A stretch of 64,000 nt of DNA from Scleroderma bovista (GCA_037178675.1 JAYMGJ010000380.1:62001-126000); one strand, 5' to 3'; positions 1 through 11,469 are shown, counted from the first letter of the stretch. Notes: generated by a model not told the origin, from the sequence alone. Numbers and translations: made by a program.

Positions 1-2517
1 CTCGACCTGGGAGAAGCCTTTCGCTACTAAGCGGGCTTTCTTGCGGCCATCTGACTTCACATTGAAGACCCATTGATTCTTGATGACCTTCTGGTCTTGG
101 GGATGGTCAACTAGCTCAAAGACTTTGCGCTTTCACAGCATGTCGAGCTCTTCTTGGCAAGCAAGTCGCCAGAGTTTCTGCTCAGCTTGGGGTAAGCGAG
201 CAATGTCCTTATAGGACCAGTTGCGGACACTCTCATATTGAGGCTCGCTGGTTGTGATGGCTTTGCCCATCAGGAAACGGACTAGGTTTGCTCCTCCTTC
301 CTCGCACATCTTTTGCACATCTTCCTCACTGGGCGTTGCAGAGGTGTTGGGGAAACCACCAGGAACATGGTCTGGTGTGTCCGGTTGTGGGGGCCTAGAG
401 GCCTCTCCCACTGTTTCTCGCCATTGGGAGGCACTTTCAATATCCTGGAGTTGCTCGACGGGATGTCGCTGCTCACCATACATGTTACTGGGGCGCAATG
501 GCGCTCTACATTCACGTTGGGGGTGGGCAGGGATATTCACTGCAGGGGGTCGCAGTGCATTCTGGCAGTGTTCAGCTCGGCCAGGGCGCTGTGGTGCTGG
601 GGGTGGCAGGTTTCTTGCTGGTGGAGGCACTGGAGATGGTGTATGGGGAGGATTTATTTGGTTAGGCTCTTCCTCAGGAGCCTCAGGTTCCTCGTGCTTT
701 GGATCATCATCCTGTGCTTGGGGATGTGGGTAGCCATGGTTGTGTTCCACATCATCTTCACTGTCGATATCATCAGGGGGATTCCCTGGTCGATTGGTGG
801 TAGGTTTTGGATTTACCCTTCCAAAAGGGTTCTTGAGAGGTTCGCACCTGTTTTGGGGGCAGCGAGGGAAATAATGCTTGTCAAAGATGGCATGAGCAGC
901 GGTAAATATTGCATTGGTGGAGTGCATAAACAAAATGTTGCGCTCATTGCCAGGGGCAACACCAACATAAGTCATTAGCTCTGACTTGGGAGCCATCTTA
1001 TTTGCTTGAGCCGAGGCTGGGAGGTAGACAAAGGCTCCACAGCCAAATACACAGAGATGATCGATGTTAGGCATCTCCCCCTTAAGCATTTCGTGGGGGG
1101 TGTGCCATCGCAGGCGAGCTACCAGAGTACAGTTGTAAATGTGGGTTGCATGAGCGAACACAAATTCCCACCAGGAGTCAGGAATGCATGCTTGATGCCA
1201 CATAGACTCAGCTTTATCCATGAGAGTGCACCCTAAACACTCGGCGCAGCCATTCTGCATGGGGGTTCTTGGAGCACTTTGATATATTTTGATTCCTTTC
1301 TCAAGGAGTGCTTGATCAAACAGATCAGATTTATATTCTCTGCCAGCATTGGACATCCATCCAACGACATGCGTATCATGTTGGACTCACACCATTTCGA
1401 GGAAATCTTTGACAGCCGTGATCACTGCAGCTTTGGAGCAAAGAGGCATAGTCCAGGCATGAGAAGTATAATCATTGTAGAAGGTGATAACATATTTAAA
1501 CTTCTGGTATGATGTAACTGGGAAGGATTTCAGGTCAGAGTGCACCAGCTTGAAAGGCTTGGAAGCACGTCTTTCGTTCTCTGGCAAAGCTTGATTGGGC
1601 ATCTTGCCAAGAGTACATCCAGGGCAAACACAGTCCTCAGTAGGAAAGTGAATCTCTGGAAAGCGCTGCGTATGCTTTTGCGTGCGTTGGAGTACTTCCT
1701 TTGAGGGGTGCCCGAATCTCCAGTGCATAATGTCATAATCGACTTTGCTCACGGAGGCGATGTAGTTAGATCTAATTATCAGGATAGATCTAATTCCGAA
1801 AATGATGTTGTGATCGTCTTCTGAGTCTGGCCCAAACCATAGGCATTCAGTTTTATAGGTGAGGCTAATGCCTTGCTTATCACCAGTGACCTTGTAGTTA
1901 TGCTGAAGCATTTCGCCCATAGAAATAAGGTGTGCAGTAGCGCCTGGCATATGGAGCACTTGGGTGAGTGTGATTACTTTCTCATCCCCAGAGTTGTGGT
2001 TTAGGCACCAGAGTAATACTGTGCCAATGCCAGCAATTAGTGCTACACCATTAGCTGTTTTGGCATAGTGTGCTCACTTTAGCACATTGTAGGAGGCGAA
2101 ATCGCCTATGTCACCGGTGAAGTGGTGTGATGCACCAGAGTCTAGGAGCCAGAAAGCACCAGATAGTTTGCTATTGTCAACCATTTTTCCCTTACAGCCA
2201 GCACAGCATGCATCATTCGAACACAAACAAATATATGCATTACTCGAGGGGACACGACATGACAAATTGTAGTTACTACTCGCTACATACAGTGACGGCG
2301 TAAAGTGCACATGTAAAGGGAGCATGTCAGTGTCGGTCAGCATGCATGCAGAAGGTACTTGCCTGAAGAGGCTGGCCTCTGCGCCCATTGCCATCAATGT
2401 CGTGTTGTAGCAGTTGAGGACCATCGCATCGATCTCATTGAACTCATCATCAGCGAATGGTTCATGAGTGAAGGGCTCTTCATCCCCAAGGGAGATGGCA
2501 TCCTCCTCATACATCAT
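1..2517 (-). pseudogene. Copia pol: protease, integrase, start of reverse transcriptase
   Basis: The aspartic protease signature DSGASHHFTGD is encoded near 2105-2140. It is followed by a GAG-pre-integrase region with LHMPGA and the MHWRFGHPS motif near 1700-1740, and then the integrase core (VHSDL near 1535; RTPMQNG near 1265). A Pro-rich acidic linker leads to the RT entry around 30-130, where the frame reads KNQWVFNVK and ends ARLVAKGFSQVE at the window edge. All segments are in one frame, broken by TGA at 2074-2076, 1387-1389 and 133-135. Pol is in a different frame from gag: reading passes from gag to pol by a +1 (or -2) shift around 2517-2540. I cannot tell a programmed shift from an indel. 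The window edge truncates RT. Confidence 0.9.
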
Positions 2518-2527
2518 GATGTGCTCC

Positions 2528-3574
2528 TCAAGATGAGGGTGCTTTCAGTGAGGAGGGGCCGGCCTTGGGCTGGTCCAGGTTCGCACTTGCCAATGACACA
2601 ACTTGGTCGAGGGTGCGGATGGTCTGGCAGGAGGGTTCTACCCCCAGACAGTGTGCCAAATTGAAGGCCTTGATAGTATTGTTGAATGCGGGGGGGCTGT
2701 AGTGGGCAGCACCAGGAGTGTGAGCCAAGGTGCAGGGGTCGACAGTGGGCTCTGGTCCATCATAGTGGACATAAGTGGCAAAGGCTGCCTGTTGGGTGTT
2801 CTCGCGGCAAGCGCAAGCCTTCTTGCTGCCATGTTGAGTGTGGCCTCCCTGTCCTTGGGCAGGAGTGTTTCCGCTCATACCGCCGTTGGACCTGCCTTGC
2901 TGCTGCTGCTGCTGCTGGGCGAACTTTGGGTCAGCCAGCTTGCGCTTCACAGCGCTAAGCTTGTTGGCCTGGGGGCCCTTACCACCGCCACACAAAGAGG
3001 CGCCTTTCTGCTCGAATGAGAGTGTGGTGGCCTTGACGATCCTGTTGGGCTTGAGATTCTTGATCTCATCTGGTGACATTTGGCTGAGAATCTGAGCTAC
3101 AACCTCCATAGTAGGAGGGAGCTTGCAGAGAATAATCATAGCCTGCACGGGGGCAGGGAACTTGAAGCCAGTGTCCTTGAGGTAAGCGAAATGGCTAAGC
3201 ACCTTGGTGATAGCCGGAGTGGGGTGAGAGCCAGCGGGGATGGTAGTCGAAAGGAGCTTGCTAAGCTCAGCGTAAGCGGAACCAATACTGGGTGCGCTGA
3301 AGTTCTTCTTGAGGTGGTCCCAGACATCCTTAACACTATCGAGATTCGAGACAGCAACCTGGATCGAGGGGGCGAGGCGCAAGGTGATGTTACTGAGCGC
3401 TCTTTCGGTGTTGTCATCCCACTCCTTTTGGTCATTGTGACCGTCAGTGGGTTGCATCATTGAGTAGATGTACAATTGGCCTTGTGCCCGGAGGTAGGCC
3501 TGCATAGAAGTGTGCCACTGCTGCCAGTTGGAGCCAGTGAACATGGGAACCATCTTGTCGAGAGTGCTGGACAT
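2528..3574 (-). CDS. Copia Gag-like capsid protein
   Basis: About 348 residues from the ATG at 3572-3574 (MSSTLDKMVPMFTGSNW). The open frame extends further upstream but without an ATG. The N-terminal half has the Copia Gag pattern (F-x-G-x-N-W, an IWDHLKKNF-like segment), placing it in the Retrotran_gag / UBN2 group. A glutamine run of seven lies near 2897-2917, followed by a Gly/Ser/Gln-rich tail. I see no clear CX2CX4HX4C zinc knuckle. The stop is at 2528-2530, next to the pol frame. The protein should form the virus-like particle of the element. This reading frame is uninterrupted even though pol is not. Confidence 0.85.
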   Translation of the reverse strand: MSSTLDKMVPMFTGSNWQQWHTSMQAYLRAQGQLYIYSMMQPTDGHNDQKEWDDNTERALSNITLRLAPSIQVAVSNLDSVKDVWDHLKKNFSAPSIGSAYAELSKLLSTTIPAGSHPTPAITKVLSHFAYLKDTGFKFPAPVQAMIILCKLPPTMEVVAQILSQMSPDEIKNLKPNRIVKATTLSFEQKGASLCGGGKGPQANKLSAVKRKLADPKFAQQQQQQQGRSNGGMSGNTPAQGQGGHTQHGSKKACACRENTQQAAFATYVHYDGPEPTVDPCTLAHTPGAAHYSPPAFNNTIKAFNLAHCLGVEPSCQTIRTLDQVVSLASANLDQPKAGPSSLKAPSS

Positions 3575-3945
3575 GGTGATATTCTGTTGGGAGTCAACAG
3601 AGTCAGCAAGTGAATGCGACAATGGACAAGCAAGAAAAGAAGAAACACCTGAGTGCTAGTGAAAGCACTTCTGTCAACAGCTAACTCATGACTAGGTCAT
3701 GCCAGCACAAGTCGTCGTCGATGTTCACCATGGTTGGCACAAGTCATTGACAAACTTCGCCTGGGGCTATACAGGTGCTCAACTAGGAGCTCACTGTCTG
3801 GCGCAAGTTGTTGACCGACTTTGCCTTGTGGCTGTGCAGGGGCTCAGCTAGGAGCTCACTGTGGTCCACAGTGTCAAGCTAGTTAAAGCAACACTCAGGG
3901 AGCTGGAGCACTGTCTGGTGCATTGCTGCACACAGTGTGCTCACA

Positions 3946-3957
3946 GGGCTCATAACC
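3946..3957 (-). other. Copia primer-binding site matching the initiator tRNA-Met anticodon arm
   Basis: Directly inside the 5' LTR the minus strand reads GGTTATGAGCCC. Its complement, GGGCTCATAACC, is the conserved anticodon stem-loop of eukaryotic initiator tRNA-Met. This matches the half-tRNA priming known from Drosophila copia, where an internally cleaved initiator tRNA is the primer. There is no gap between the site and the LTR terminus at 3958. Confidence 0.75.
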
Positions 3958-4245
3958 TGTTGAAGCAATACCTATATACGTAGAGGAACTGCTACTCCAA
4001 CTCACCTGTTGAGTGGAGTGCACAACCTGAGATGGTAGTGGTAGCTGGTCAAGAGCTGTTATATTATATATGCGATGAACACTGTTTATATACAACAAAT
4101 AGTGTGACACGTGACTGTGACGCGCAACATGTGACATGTAACATCTACTCTAAAGAGGACTATTACTAAGTCTACACTAATATGGGTCGCAGTCTTGTGC
4201 GCAATTCATCGACGGTGTATGCTGGGTGCACGTGCGACTTCAACA
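3958..4245 (-). repeat. Copia 5' LTR (288 bp)
   Basis: It begins TGTTG and ends CAACA, and matches the solo LTR at 6626-6906 over its length with scattered differences. An AT-rich TATATAAT-like stretch on the minus strand (about 4059-4072) is a plausible promoter. The flank 4246-4250 is TTGCA. Confidence 0.9.
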
Positions 4246-4363
4246 TTGCAACATGCCACGGTGAAGGAGGAAAACATGGAGTCATGTGAAATAGTTTCCA
4301 AGACCATATTATTACTGTGTTCATTCATTAATAAGCATGCTGACTAGAAATAGGAGAGGGATG

Positions 4364-5023
4364 CTAGCTTACCACCCTAGTCTTAGGGAGTGTCAAGTCT
4401 GGGTCTACTCCGGTAGGGGGTCTGGTCAAGTCCAGACGAGCGCGGACAAAGGGGGAGAGCAGAGGGCTGGACAAGAGATTAGTCCGGCCGAAGTTGGTGA
4501 CCGCTTGGATTCAACGACTAAGGACAACGAGCGTTGATCCCTTGCGTAGGTTCCGGTCAAGAAGGGGAGACAGAGACAGAGACAGAGACGGGCAAGATCA
4601 GGAGTAGAGACTATGGTTGTAGTTAGCGGAAGGTTATCTGCGCGACCATTGACCGGAGTAACTGAGAACGACCGGAGTTGAGCTGTAGGCCTGCGATGTG
4701 ACTGGAGTAACTGGATATGGTCCGGAGTTGGACATGGTCGTAACAGGGAGTGACAAAGCTACAGACAACCACTGGACATCTTGGGGAGAATACTCCAATG
4801 CTTTCGCATGGCCAAAGACTTGACTGGGCTTACAGTTTAGTCCAATAGAAGGATTGCAAGACATCAAAGTGACTGACCAGTTCCACCATAATATGAGATC
4901 TTGAATAGCCTTCTTCTCCCCTGCAGTTTCAGCATTCTCAAAGAAATCAATGATGTTGTTGTTGTAGAAGTCATTATAATTGAATTCACCATTGATGATC
5001 TGCCAGCTCCCACAGCTGGACAA
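4364..5023 (-). pseudogene. C-terminal part of an unrecognised multi-exon protein, split by a solo LTR
   Basis: The minus strand encodes an aromatic- and acid-rich segment (FNYNDFYNNNIIDFF, then DLILWWNW and QVFGHAKALEYSPQD). The WWNW and QVFGH parts are separated by an intron-like stretch of about 49 bp (GTCAGT to CCCAG, about 4807-4857). After removal of the LTR at 4391-4745 and one TSD copy, the frame runs on to a TAG at 4364-4366. The segment resembles hypothetical proteins common beside Agaricomycete transposons, but I cannot name the family. The 5' part is lost where the C LTR begins at 5045. Confidence 0.5.
4391..4745 (-). repeat. Solo LTR, family A, internally deleted (355 bp)
   Basis: On the minus strand it begins TGTTACGACC and ends GACTTGACA, as do the LTRs of the Gypsy at 51884-59798, but the middle is missing relative to the 642-bp form. 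It is flanked by a perfect 5-bp TSD, GGGAG, at 4386-4390 and 4746-4750. Confidence 0.9.
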
Positions 5024-5044
5024 AGCAAAGCAAAGCTAGGATAA

Positions 5045-5666
5045 TGTCAAGACCAGTTCTCCTCAACGATCTTACTAGGAGGTTCAGAGGTGCAGGGGAC
5101 TAATGAGGAGGTAAGCCCAGACACTACATAGTAGGTGCTAGTTAGTGTGGAGAGTCAAGTCTGGGTCAAACGAACAAAGTCCAGGCACTAGAGAAGCACA
5201 GGGAGTAAGTCCAGGTTTTTGCAGAGTAAGTCCGGACTGTGGGAAAGTGGTCCGGAGTTGAGCACAGCTTGTCCAGAGCAAAGGACATCCCAGAGGTGGG
5301 ATAAGTCCTGAGAGGTCTAGCGTCAAGTCCAGGACAGAGGTGGCTTTTGCCCTCATGCAAGTAGGAGACTTGCTAGGATCAGACATAGGACCAAGGGGAT
5401 GAGATAGGATGGAGGCCGGAGTTGGCTGGAGTTCAGGAGTTCAGGTGAACAGATGGATTAGGAGAGCATAGTGGGTAGTACAGAGTGGGGAGTATCTTAG
5501 TCAAGATTTAATCTAAGGATCTACTAGGCCAGAGTACAATAGTTTATATAGTAATGAAAACTAGGGTGAGTATATATGGTGACAAGTAAACACCTTAGTT
5601 GGGACAAGGGATGGAGCAGAAACAGACAGGAAAATAAAGCAGGTACAGGAAAATAAACTGGAGCGG
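5045..5666 (-). repeat. LTR fragment, family C
   Basis: Matches the C LTR at 37435-38655 in reverse orientation, starting TGTCAAGACC (the LTR 3' end read on plus). It contains the tandem TTTATTTTCCTGT-like run near 5635-5660. It is interrupted at 5666 by repeat B and picks up only a few bases (about 9173-9178) on the far side. Confidence 0.8.
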
Positions 5667-6625
5667 TGTGAGTCAAAGTGTGGATTTGGGTCGAAGTAAT
5701 AACCCAAACACAACACCAACAAAGGACTATGAAAAATGTGCAAGTGGTGGTTTACCTCCATGGTGTCCAGAGAGGATGTGCTGAGGAGGGAGGAAGGGGA
5801 TCTACACCAACAGGGTGATGCAGACGATGATGCAGGATACTCCTGGGGTACAGGAGCAATAGATGACAAAGGGGATAGGGGCCTAGACTCTTCCTAAAGC
5901 CTAGGAAGTGTCAAAGTGGGGATTGAGGTGACTGGGACTGAAGTAGCAATACTACACCTAGAGGTTGGTGCAGCAAAGGGGCAAGGGGGCTCCTGACGTT
6001 CAGAAGAAATGGGATATGAAGGATAGACAGGCTAGACTCTGCTTGAGCCTAGAGAAATACTTGAACTTGAATAGATTGAATAAAACTTGAATATCAGAGT
6101 CTTTAGACCTTCACTGAAGCCTACAAGACTCAAAGAGCTGAGGGGATACTGACTGAGAGAGTCTGAGAGAGGGATAATTTCATGCAATTTGGTCTCTCCT
6201 CACTAGGCTGAGCCCAGGGGTTTAAATACATGGGGGGGGGGGCACAGCATTAAAGTACAAAAAGAGAAGGGAGTAAGCAGAATTTGTCAAGGATTGGTAA
6301 GGGATTGGTAAGAGCTTTGTAAGGGGTGTGTAAGCGATCAGTAAGCAAGGGATAAGCAGGAATGAGTAAGCATAGGAAGCATGAATAAGCTGCTGAGTAA
6401 AGGAATGAGTAAGCTGCATGACAAGATTGATTGGTAAGGGAGTGAGTCATCAGCTGAGTAATATACCAAAAATGCGAAAGGGATAGAGTAATACTGATGA
6501 CAAGAGAGCATCAGTAAGCAAGGGATGAGTCACTGCACAGCAGAAGGAGTCATTGATGCACAGCCTAAGAAGTTTGATGGGGGGCTGTGTACCATCAGGA
6601 ATTTGATGGGACAACAATGGGGAAG

Positions 6626-6906
6626 TGTTGCAGCAATACCTATATACGTAGAGGAACTGCTACTCCAACTCACCTGTTGGGTGGAGTACACAACTAGAGA
6701 TGGTAGCGGTAGCTGGTTAAGAGCTATTATATTATATAAGCGATGAACACTGTTTATATATAACAAATAGTGTGACATGTGACAGTGACATGTGACATGT
6801 AACATCTACTCAAAAGAGGACTATTACTAAGTCTACACTAATATGGGTCGCAGTCTTGTGCGCACTTCGTCGATGGCTTACGCCGGGTGCATGTGCGACT
6901 TCAACA
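6626..6906 (-). repeat. Solo Copia LTR (281 bp) with 5-bp TSD
   Basis: TGTTG to CAACA, the same family as 3958-4245. The TSD is GGAAG at 6621-6625 and 6907-6911. The three other B copies keep the empty site GGGGAAGATCTGAG (near 16421-16435, 32935-32950 and 61028-61040), which confirms the insertion exactly. Confidence 0.95.
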
Positions 6907-7318
6907 GGAAGATCTGAGATAAACAGGGGGATTGATCTGAGACAAAACAGCCACAAGAAGGGTACCAGGGGTCCAGAGGTCTTTTGGGGGGTCACCATAC
7001 ACTAAGGTATAGTGCATGTGTTCTAGTGCCGCTGAAGTGCAACTATGGGCTCCCTTGATGAGCTCTCTTCTGGGAAAGAACGAGAGAGGGTTCTTCTTCC
7101 TAATAGCACTATAAAGTGGGGGCATAACTGTCATGGTGCTGGGGGATGTCGTCTGAAAGTAGGGAAGCGGATAGAGTATTGAATTTGATGCATCCAGGGA
7201 AGCGAGACGAACAACAGAGGAAGATGGACATGGCAAGTATCTGGGAGGAAGGGACCATAGGCTCAGGGCTCAGGGGACACAGAGATGACCAGAGAAGACT
7301 TCTCAAGCTTGACAATAG

Positions 7319-8840
7319 GACATCACCCTCTACACACCAAAGCTATTCGGTTAAACTACTCTCAGACTCACCCTGTTCCACCTATTCAATAGACTCGCCC
7401 ACTTCAACCCTACAATCGCCTCAGCCATGAGCGACAGCGATAGTGGGCCTCCAGGCAACCCCCCGTCGGCAGTGACCATGCCGTCAACCCTCCCCCCCCC
7501 CTCATACCACAATAAACACAAGAAGACAGACCACAGTCTATGGGAAAATGGCAACAGGAAGGACCAAGGAAGATTTAATCAACCACCCTGACATTGCCTC
7601 CTCAATAACTACTGCAGCCCAGGCAAAGAAACACTTAATAGAACGCGCCCTCATTAAACCAGACCAAGACCCCGATCACCCCTCCTTCAGCCTAGCGCTG
7701 CTCAACATCGCCCACTCCGTCCCAGGCATCACAGCTGTAGCAGCAGACGCCATCCACTCGGTAGCTATACTGATTGACTCCATGCCATCCTGTCAACCCC
7801 CCGCCACATCCTCTGTCACTTCATCCCAGCTTGACAGTCTCTCCTCCGCCCTTGAAAGTCAGATCAACTCCCTGAAGGAGTGCGTCGAAGAAGTCCGCAA
7901 AACCACAGGTACCAACAGATTGTTGGCAGAAATGTTATCCAGGACAGTTGAGGAGACACGGAATGAACTACACAGTGTAACGCAGTATATCAGCGACACA
8001 GCTGACGAACTAACAGGAATACCCACATCGATCAAAGAAGTCCTACCCACCCCCAACGCAGCTATCGTCTCCCCTCCCCAGCAAACCCCTCGCACCCCCT
8101 ACAGGGACGCCCTAACGGCAGAACCCCAACCAAGCAGACTCACCCAGAAGATCACAACCCTATGCCCAGACGACACCAGAGCAAACGCAGCCATAAAGGA
8201 AAGGCAGATCTTACTCAACTTCGACCCAAACCACCCGACACTCAACAAGAACACCCCACACAGAGAAGTAGTCAATACAGTTCGAAAAGCGCTGACCAAC
8301 CTACAGGACCAAAGCAGACCAACCCTACAAGCCAGAGCCCTCATCCACCTGCGAAACGGAGGATACGTGATTGAATTAACCTCTGCCGAAGCAGCAGCCT
8401 GGGTAAGAGACCCAATCAGGAAACAGATACTAACGGAAAGCCTAGGAGGTAACGCACGCATTAAAGACAGATTATACAATCTCCTAGTCCCATTCATCCC
8501 CATCACAGCCAACATCAACGACGAGCACACGCTTCGGGACATAGAGAAGACCAACGACATACCGGCAAACTCCATCACTCAGATGTGCTGGATCAAGGAC
8601 CCCCAAAAACGAGGAAGGAACCAACGTGTCGCCCACGCACAGATGTCTCTCAACAGCCCTAAAGCAGCAAACAAACTCATAAGAGACAGCATGTACTTCG
8701 ACTTCGGAATATTATGCCCATACAAGGACAAGAAGGAACCCCTACGCTGCCTCAAATGCCAACACTGGGGCCACATGGCCAAAAACTGCACTGAGACGAA
8801 GGATACTTGCGGAACGTGCGCCGGCAAACATCGCCACTCC
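7319..8840 (+). mobile_element. Non-LTR (Tad-like) retrotransposon fragment, 5' end and ORF1 only
   Basis: This foreign block lies inside repeat B. B sequence stops after GACAATAG (about 7318) and resumes at the AATCAT near 8841. The block holds a short leader and ORF1. No reverse transcriptase ORF follows, so it is a 3'-truncated piece. About 400 bp of B is missing at the junction relative to 16849-17246. Confidence 0.75.
7548..8840 (+). CDS. LINE ORF1 (Gag-like, zinc knuckle), 3'-truncated
   Basis: About 430 residues precede the read-through into repeat B; the frame stays open to 9326, but that tail is B sequence. A Ser-rich coiled-coil region lies at residues 90-160. Near the end is a CCHC knuckle, CLKCQHWGHMAKNC, followed by the start of a second, CGTCAGKH. 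This pattern is typical of ORF1 of Tad-clade LINEs, an RNA-binding protein of the ribonucleoprotein particle. The ATG at 7548 is the first in frame. An ATG at 7427 is in another frame, and a run of ten C (7492-7501) lies between the two, so a homopolymer slip may have removed a longer N-terminus. Confidence 0.8.
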
Positions 8841-9173
8841 AAAAAATCATTTCTTCTCTTTCTCCTTTGTTTCTCCATCAATTCTTCAGCTTCTTTGATC
8901 ATTCTGGTATGGGAGTTGGATTGCAGATGTGTGCATTCCTTTCTCATACCACAATTGTCGTTATTCCTTCAGTTTCTTCTGCTTCTTGGCAGTTCTTGTG
9001 TGAGGGATGACTGCCAGACATTGGCATTCATCTCTTGCTCCAGGATAGTCTTCTTGTGCGACAGACGGCTACGACGAGGGTCCGTCATGCTTATCCTTCA
9101 CATAAGGATCATTCGATATAGGCATTATCTTCCATGTTCACTCTACCAAACCTGTTTGGTGCGTGACAGTGGG

Positions 9174-9548
9174 AGCAGACACAGCATCTCTGTCCACTCC
9201 ATCCCATCACTGTCCATCGCATTCTTGAAGCAGGAACTGTCCCCTTGCTTCCCTGTTGTTCCACCACTGCTGTTACACCCCTATTGTCAATCCATCACTG
9301 CTGCTCAATCCCAGGACTCTTCCTAACCACTGTGGTAGGCTGAAGAGGAGTCAATACCATCCCCAGTCACATATATTCTCCATCAGAAGCCCTTCCCTTC
9401 CCTCCTGCACTGTACCTGAAGGCTTGCAGCACATTCTCCTGTGGAGATTAAATACCAGAAACACAAAGGAAGACCACCACTCGCATATTGCTGTCATTTG
9501 GTGTTGGTTGTTGGTTGTTCTGACCTCTTCCCTCACTTAGGTGCACAG
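9174..9548 (+). repeat. Fragment of repeat B'
   Basis: Matches 47595-47965 in reverse orientation (for example GCATCTCTGTCCACTCC and the TTGGTGTTGGTTGTTGG stretch). It ends GTGCACA at 9548. It abuts repeat B copy 1, and its 5' end is missing, so it is a junction product rather than a clean insertion. Confidence 0.65.
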
Positions 9549-10611
9549 TGGGAACCAAATTACAGGCAGATATGGTTCCTGACAATGGTAGCACAGGGTG
9601 TGGGGTTGGGTGTGGCAATGTATACCAATCACCACAGTGATTACCACTGATTGATATTGATTGGATTATGGTAAACTTGACAAATTGTAATGTAGATATT
9701 TCAGGTAATTACTCAGTGGCATGTTGCTGTACACAGGAGCTGCGGTATATGACTGAAACTGCGGTCTATGACTGAAACCGCGTTCACTTCCGTAGGGGCT
9801 ACTAGAACACCCACACAGCAACATATTATGTTATAAATAGCATAGTAAAAATTTGGAGAGAAACATACACATATAAATCAGGACACATTAGTGATACAAT
9901 ATACTCCATGTCCTAGGAGAACAGTACCAACCAACAGAAAAAGGGATACAGCAAACAAATTGCTATGCTTCAAAATGATGGGATAGAAACCTATGCTAGA
10001 TGAACACAACAGAAATATATATGCCAACTTAACATTGGGTGGGAACTAATCATGGATTGGTCGGATTTGGTTGGGCATTGCAAGTGCCGCGGTCAGTTCC
10101 ATTAAATATGACTACTGTGGTTCTTCTGGTAGAATACTAGTTCAGGCACTACATAAATTTGACCATGGTGACATTGGGTAGATACGACCTTATCAGATGA
10201 CCAGATAAGCATTTATCCAGATGATCGTAGTACCTGCAGCAAATGGGTTGTACATTGGTCTAATTAATATAGCAGAAACATGAAGACACTGGTCAAAAAC
10301 ATATATAAATTATATTGAGAAGAACAGGGGTCCACAAAGGGTTCATTTTTGAATTCCTGGGGTGCTGAACATGCAAAAGCCGCGGTTACCGGGTGGATTC
10401 ATGTCACAGAAGTGGTTAAATTAGTCACACCAGGTACATTGCATTAGGAGTGAAACACACAAATTATATATCCCAATCACCCTACATGACATTCCTGTAC
10501 TAAAAGGACACAAGTAAATATAAGACATGCATAAAAGGGGAAAAGAAATTGGTTGGTCGTGCAAAGCAAAGGTCCAAAAAGAAAAGGTACAAAAAAGATG
10601 TAAACAAAAAA
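9549..10611. other. No gene recognised; downstream region of the 10612-13722 gene
   Basis: AT-rich, with stops in all frames. Short GC-rich words stand out against it: CTGCGGT twice near 9737-9761, CCGCGGT near 10087 and CCGCGGTTACC near 10379. Similar words occur on the other side of the neighbouring gene at about 13831-14060. Confidence 0.5.
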
Positions 10612-10875
10612 TTATGCAGCTGCATCCATTTGGGTATCCACCCCATCACCTACCAATGCATCAAGCACACCTGGGGGTCCTGGGGCCAAGGACACATCAG
10701 ATGATGTTACCACAATGGTGGGAGGGGGGAGTGTAGGAGTGTCCACGACCATTGTGGCATCTGAGAAGGTATCAGTCTGGAGAGGGCAAGGAGGTGGCGC
10801 ATAATCTTCATCAGCACTGGAGTTGGCCAACCATGGGGAGTGTGGATCATCCCCAGTTGGACACCAGAGGGTGAT

Positions 10876-11469
10876 TGTCAAGTCCGGGTCTACTCCGGTA
10901 GGGGGTCCGGTCAAGTCCAGACGAAAGCGGACGAAGGAGGAGGGCAGATGCTGGACAAGAGATTAGTCCGGCCGGAGTTGGTGACCGATTGGGTTCAACG
11001 ACTAAGGACAACGAGCGTTGACCCCTTGCATAGGTTCTGGTCAAGGGAAGGAGACAGAGACGGAGATGGACGAGAACAGGAGTAGTGACTTATGTTGATT
11101 TCAGACTGAGTTTGTACAAGGTAAACTAGAGGGTACTTATACTAAGTAGAAACTAGGGTCGAGTACATACAGTGACAAGTAAACAACCTAATAGCGGACA
11201 AGGGATGACCGGAGTTAGGACTAGGTCAGGTCCGGTGAAAATGCTACAAGGTATAGGATATATCGAGTTCACGGAGAACTCACGTCAAGGCAGGGTAGAC
11301 AGCGAGGTGTAGTAAGAGCGAATGGAGTATAGACCAAGGGTCATAGTTAGCGGAAGGTTATCTGCGTGACCGTTGACCAGAGTAACTGAGAACGACCGGA
11401 GTTGAGCTGTAGGCCTGCGATGTGACCGGAGTAACCGGATATGGTCCGGAGTTGGACATGGTCGTAACA
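10876..11469 (-). repeat. Solo LTR, family A (594 bp), inside an exon
   Basis: On the minus strand it runs from TGTTACGACC to GACTTGACA. Perfect TSD GTGAT at 10871-10875 and 11470-11474. It keeps the AGTCTGAAAT motif that marks the presumed transcription start in the 51884 element. Removing it together with one TSD copy restores the host reading frame. Confidence 0.93.

Larger units (their letters stand above)
1..4245 (-). mobile_element. Ty1/Copia retrotransposon, 5' LTR through start of reverse transcriptase (cut by window edge)
   Basis: Read on the minus strand, the order is 5' LTR (3958-4245), primer-binding site, gag, then protease, integrase and the start of reverse transcriptase. Protease-integrase-RT order is diagnostic of Copia. 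The rest of RT, RNase H and the 3' LTR lie outside the window. The base run just outside the 5' LTR (4246-4250, TTGCA) should be one copy of the TSD; the other copy is not visible. Three in-frame TGA codons in pol make this copy inactive. A second LTR of the same family sits alone at 6626-6906. Confidence 0.93.
5667..9168 (-). repeat. Repeat B copy 1 (2.1-kb solo LTR-like), carrying two further insertions
   Basis: Starts TGTGAGTC and ends GGTGCGTGACA. It matches copies at 15477-17573, 31794-33891 and 59888-61985. The flanks are GCGG (5663-5666) and GTGG (9169-9172), a 4-bp TSD with one CpG-type transition. The copy contains a solo Copia LTR (6626-6906) and a LINE fragment (about 7319-8840) that replaces roughly 400 bp of B. 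No protein of its own is recognisable. The short GCTTACTCATTCC-like motif is tandemly repeated near 6290-6440. Confidence 0.8.

Noticed and set aside
5667..9168. Repeat B as a Helitron
   Set aside because: No TC start, no CTRR hairpin end and no A/T target; TG...CA ends and 4-bp TSDs fit an LTR instead.
8841..9326. C-terminal 160 residues of the LINE ORF
   Set aside because: Read-through into repeat B; the same sequence occurs in B copies without the LINE.
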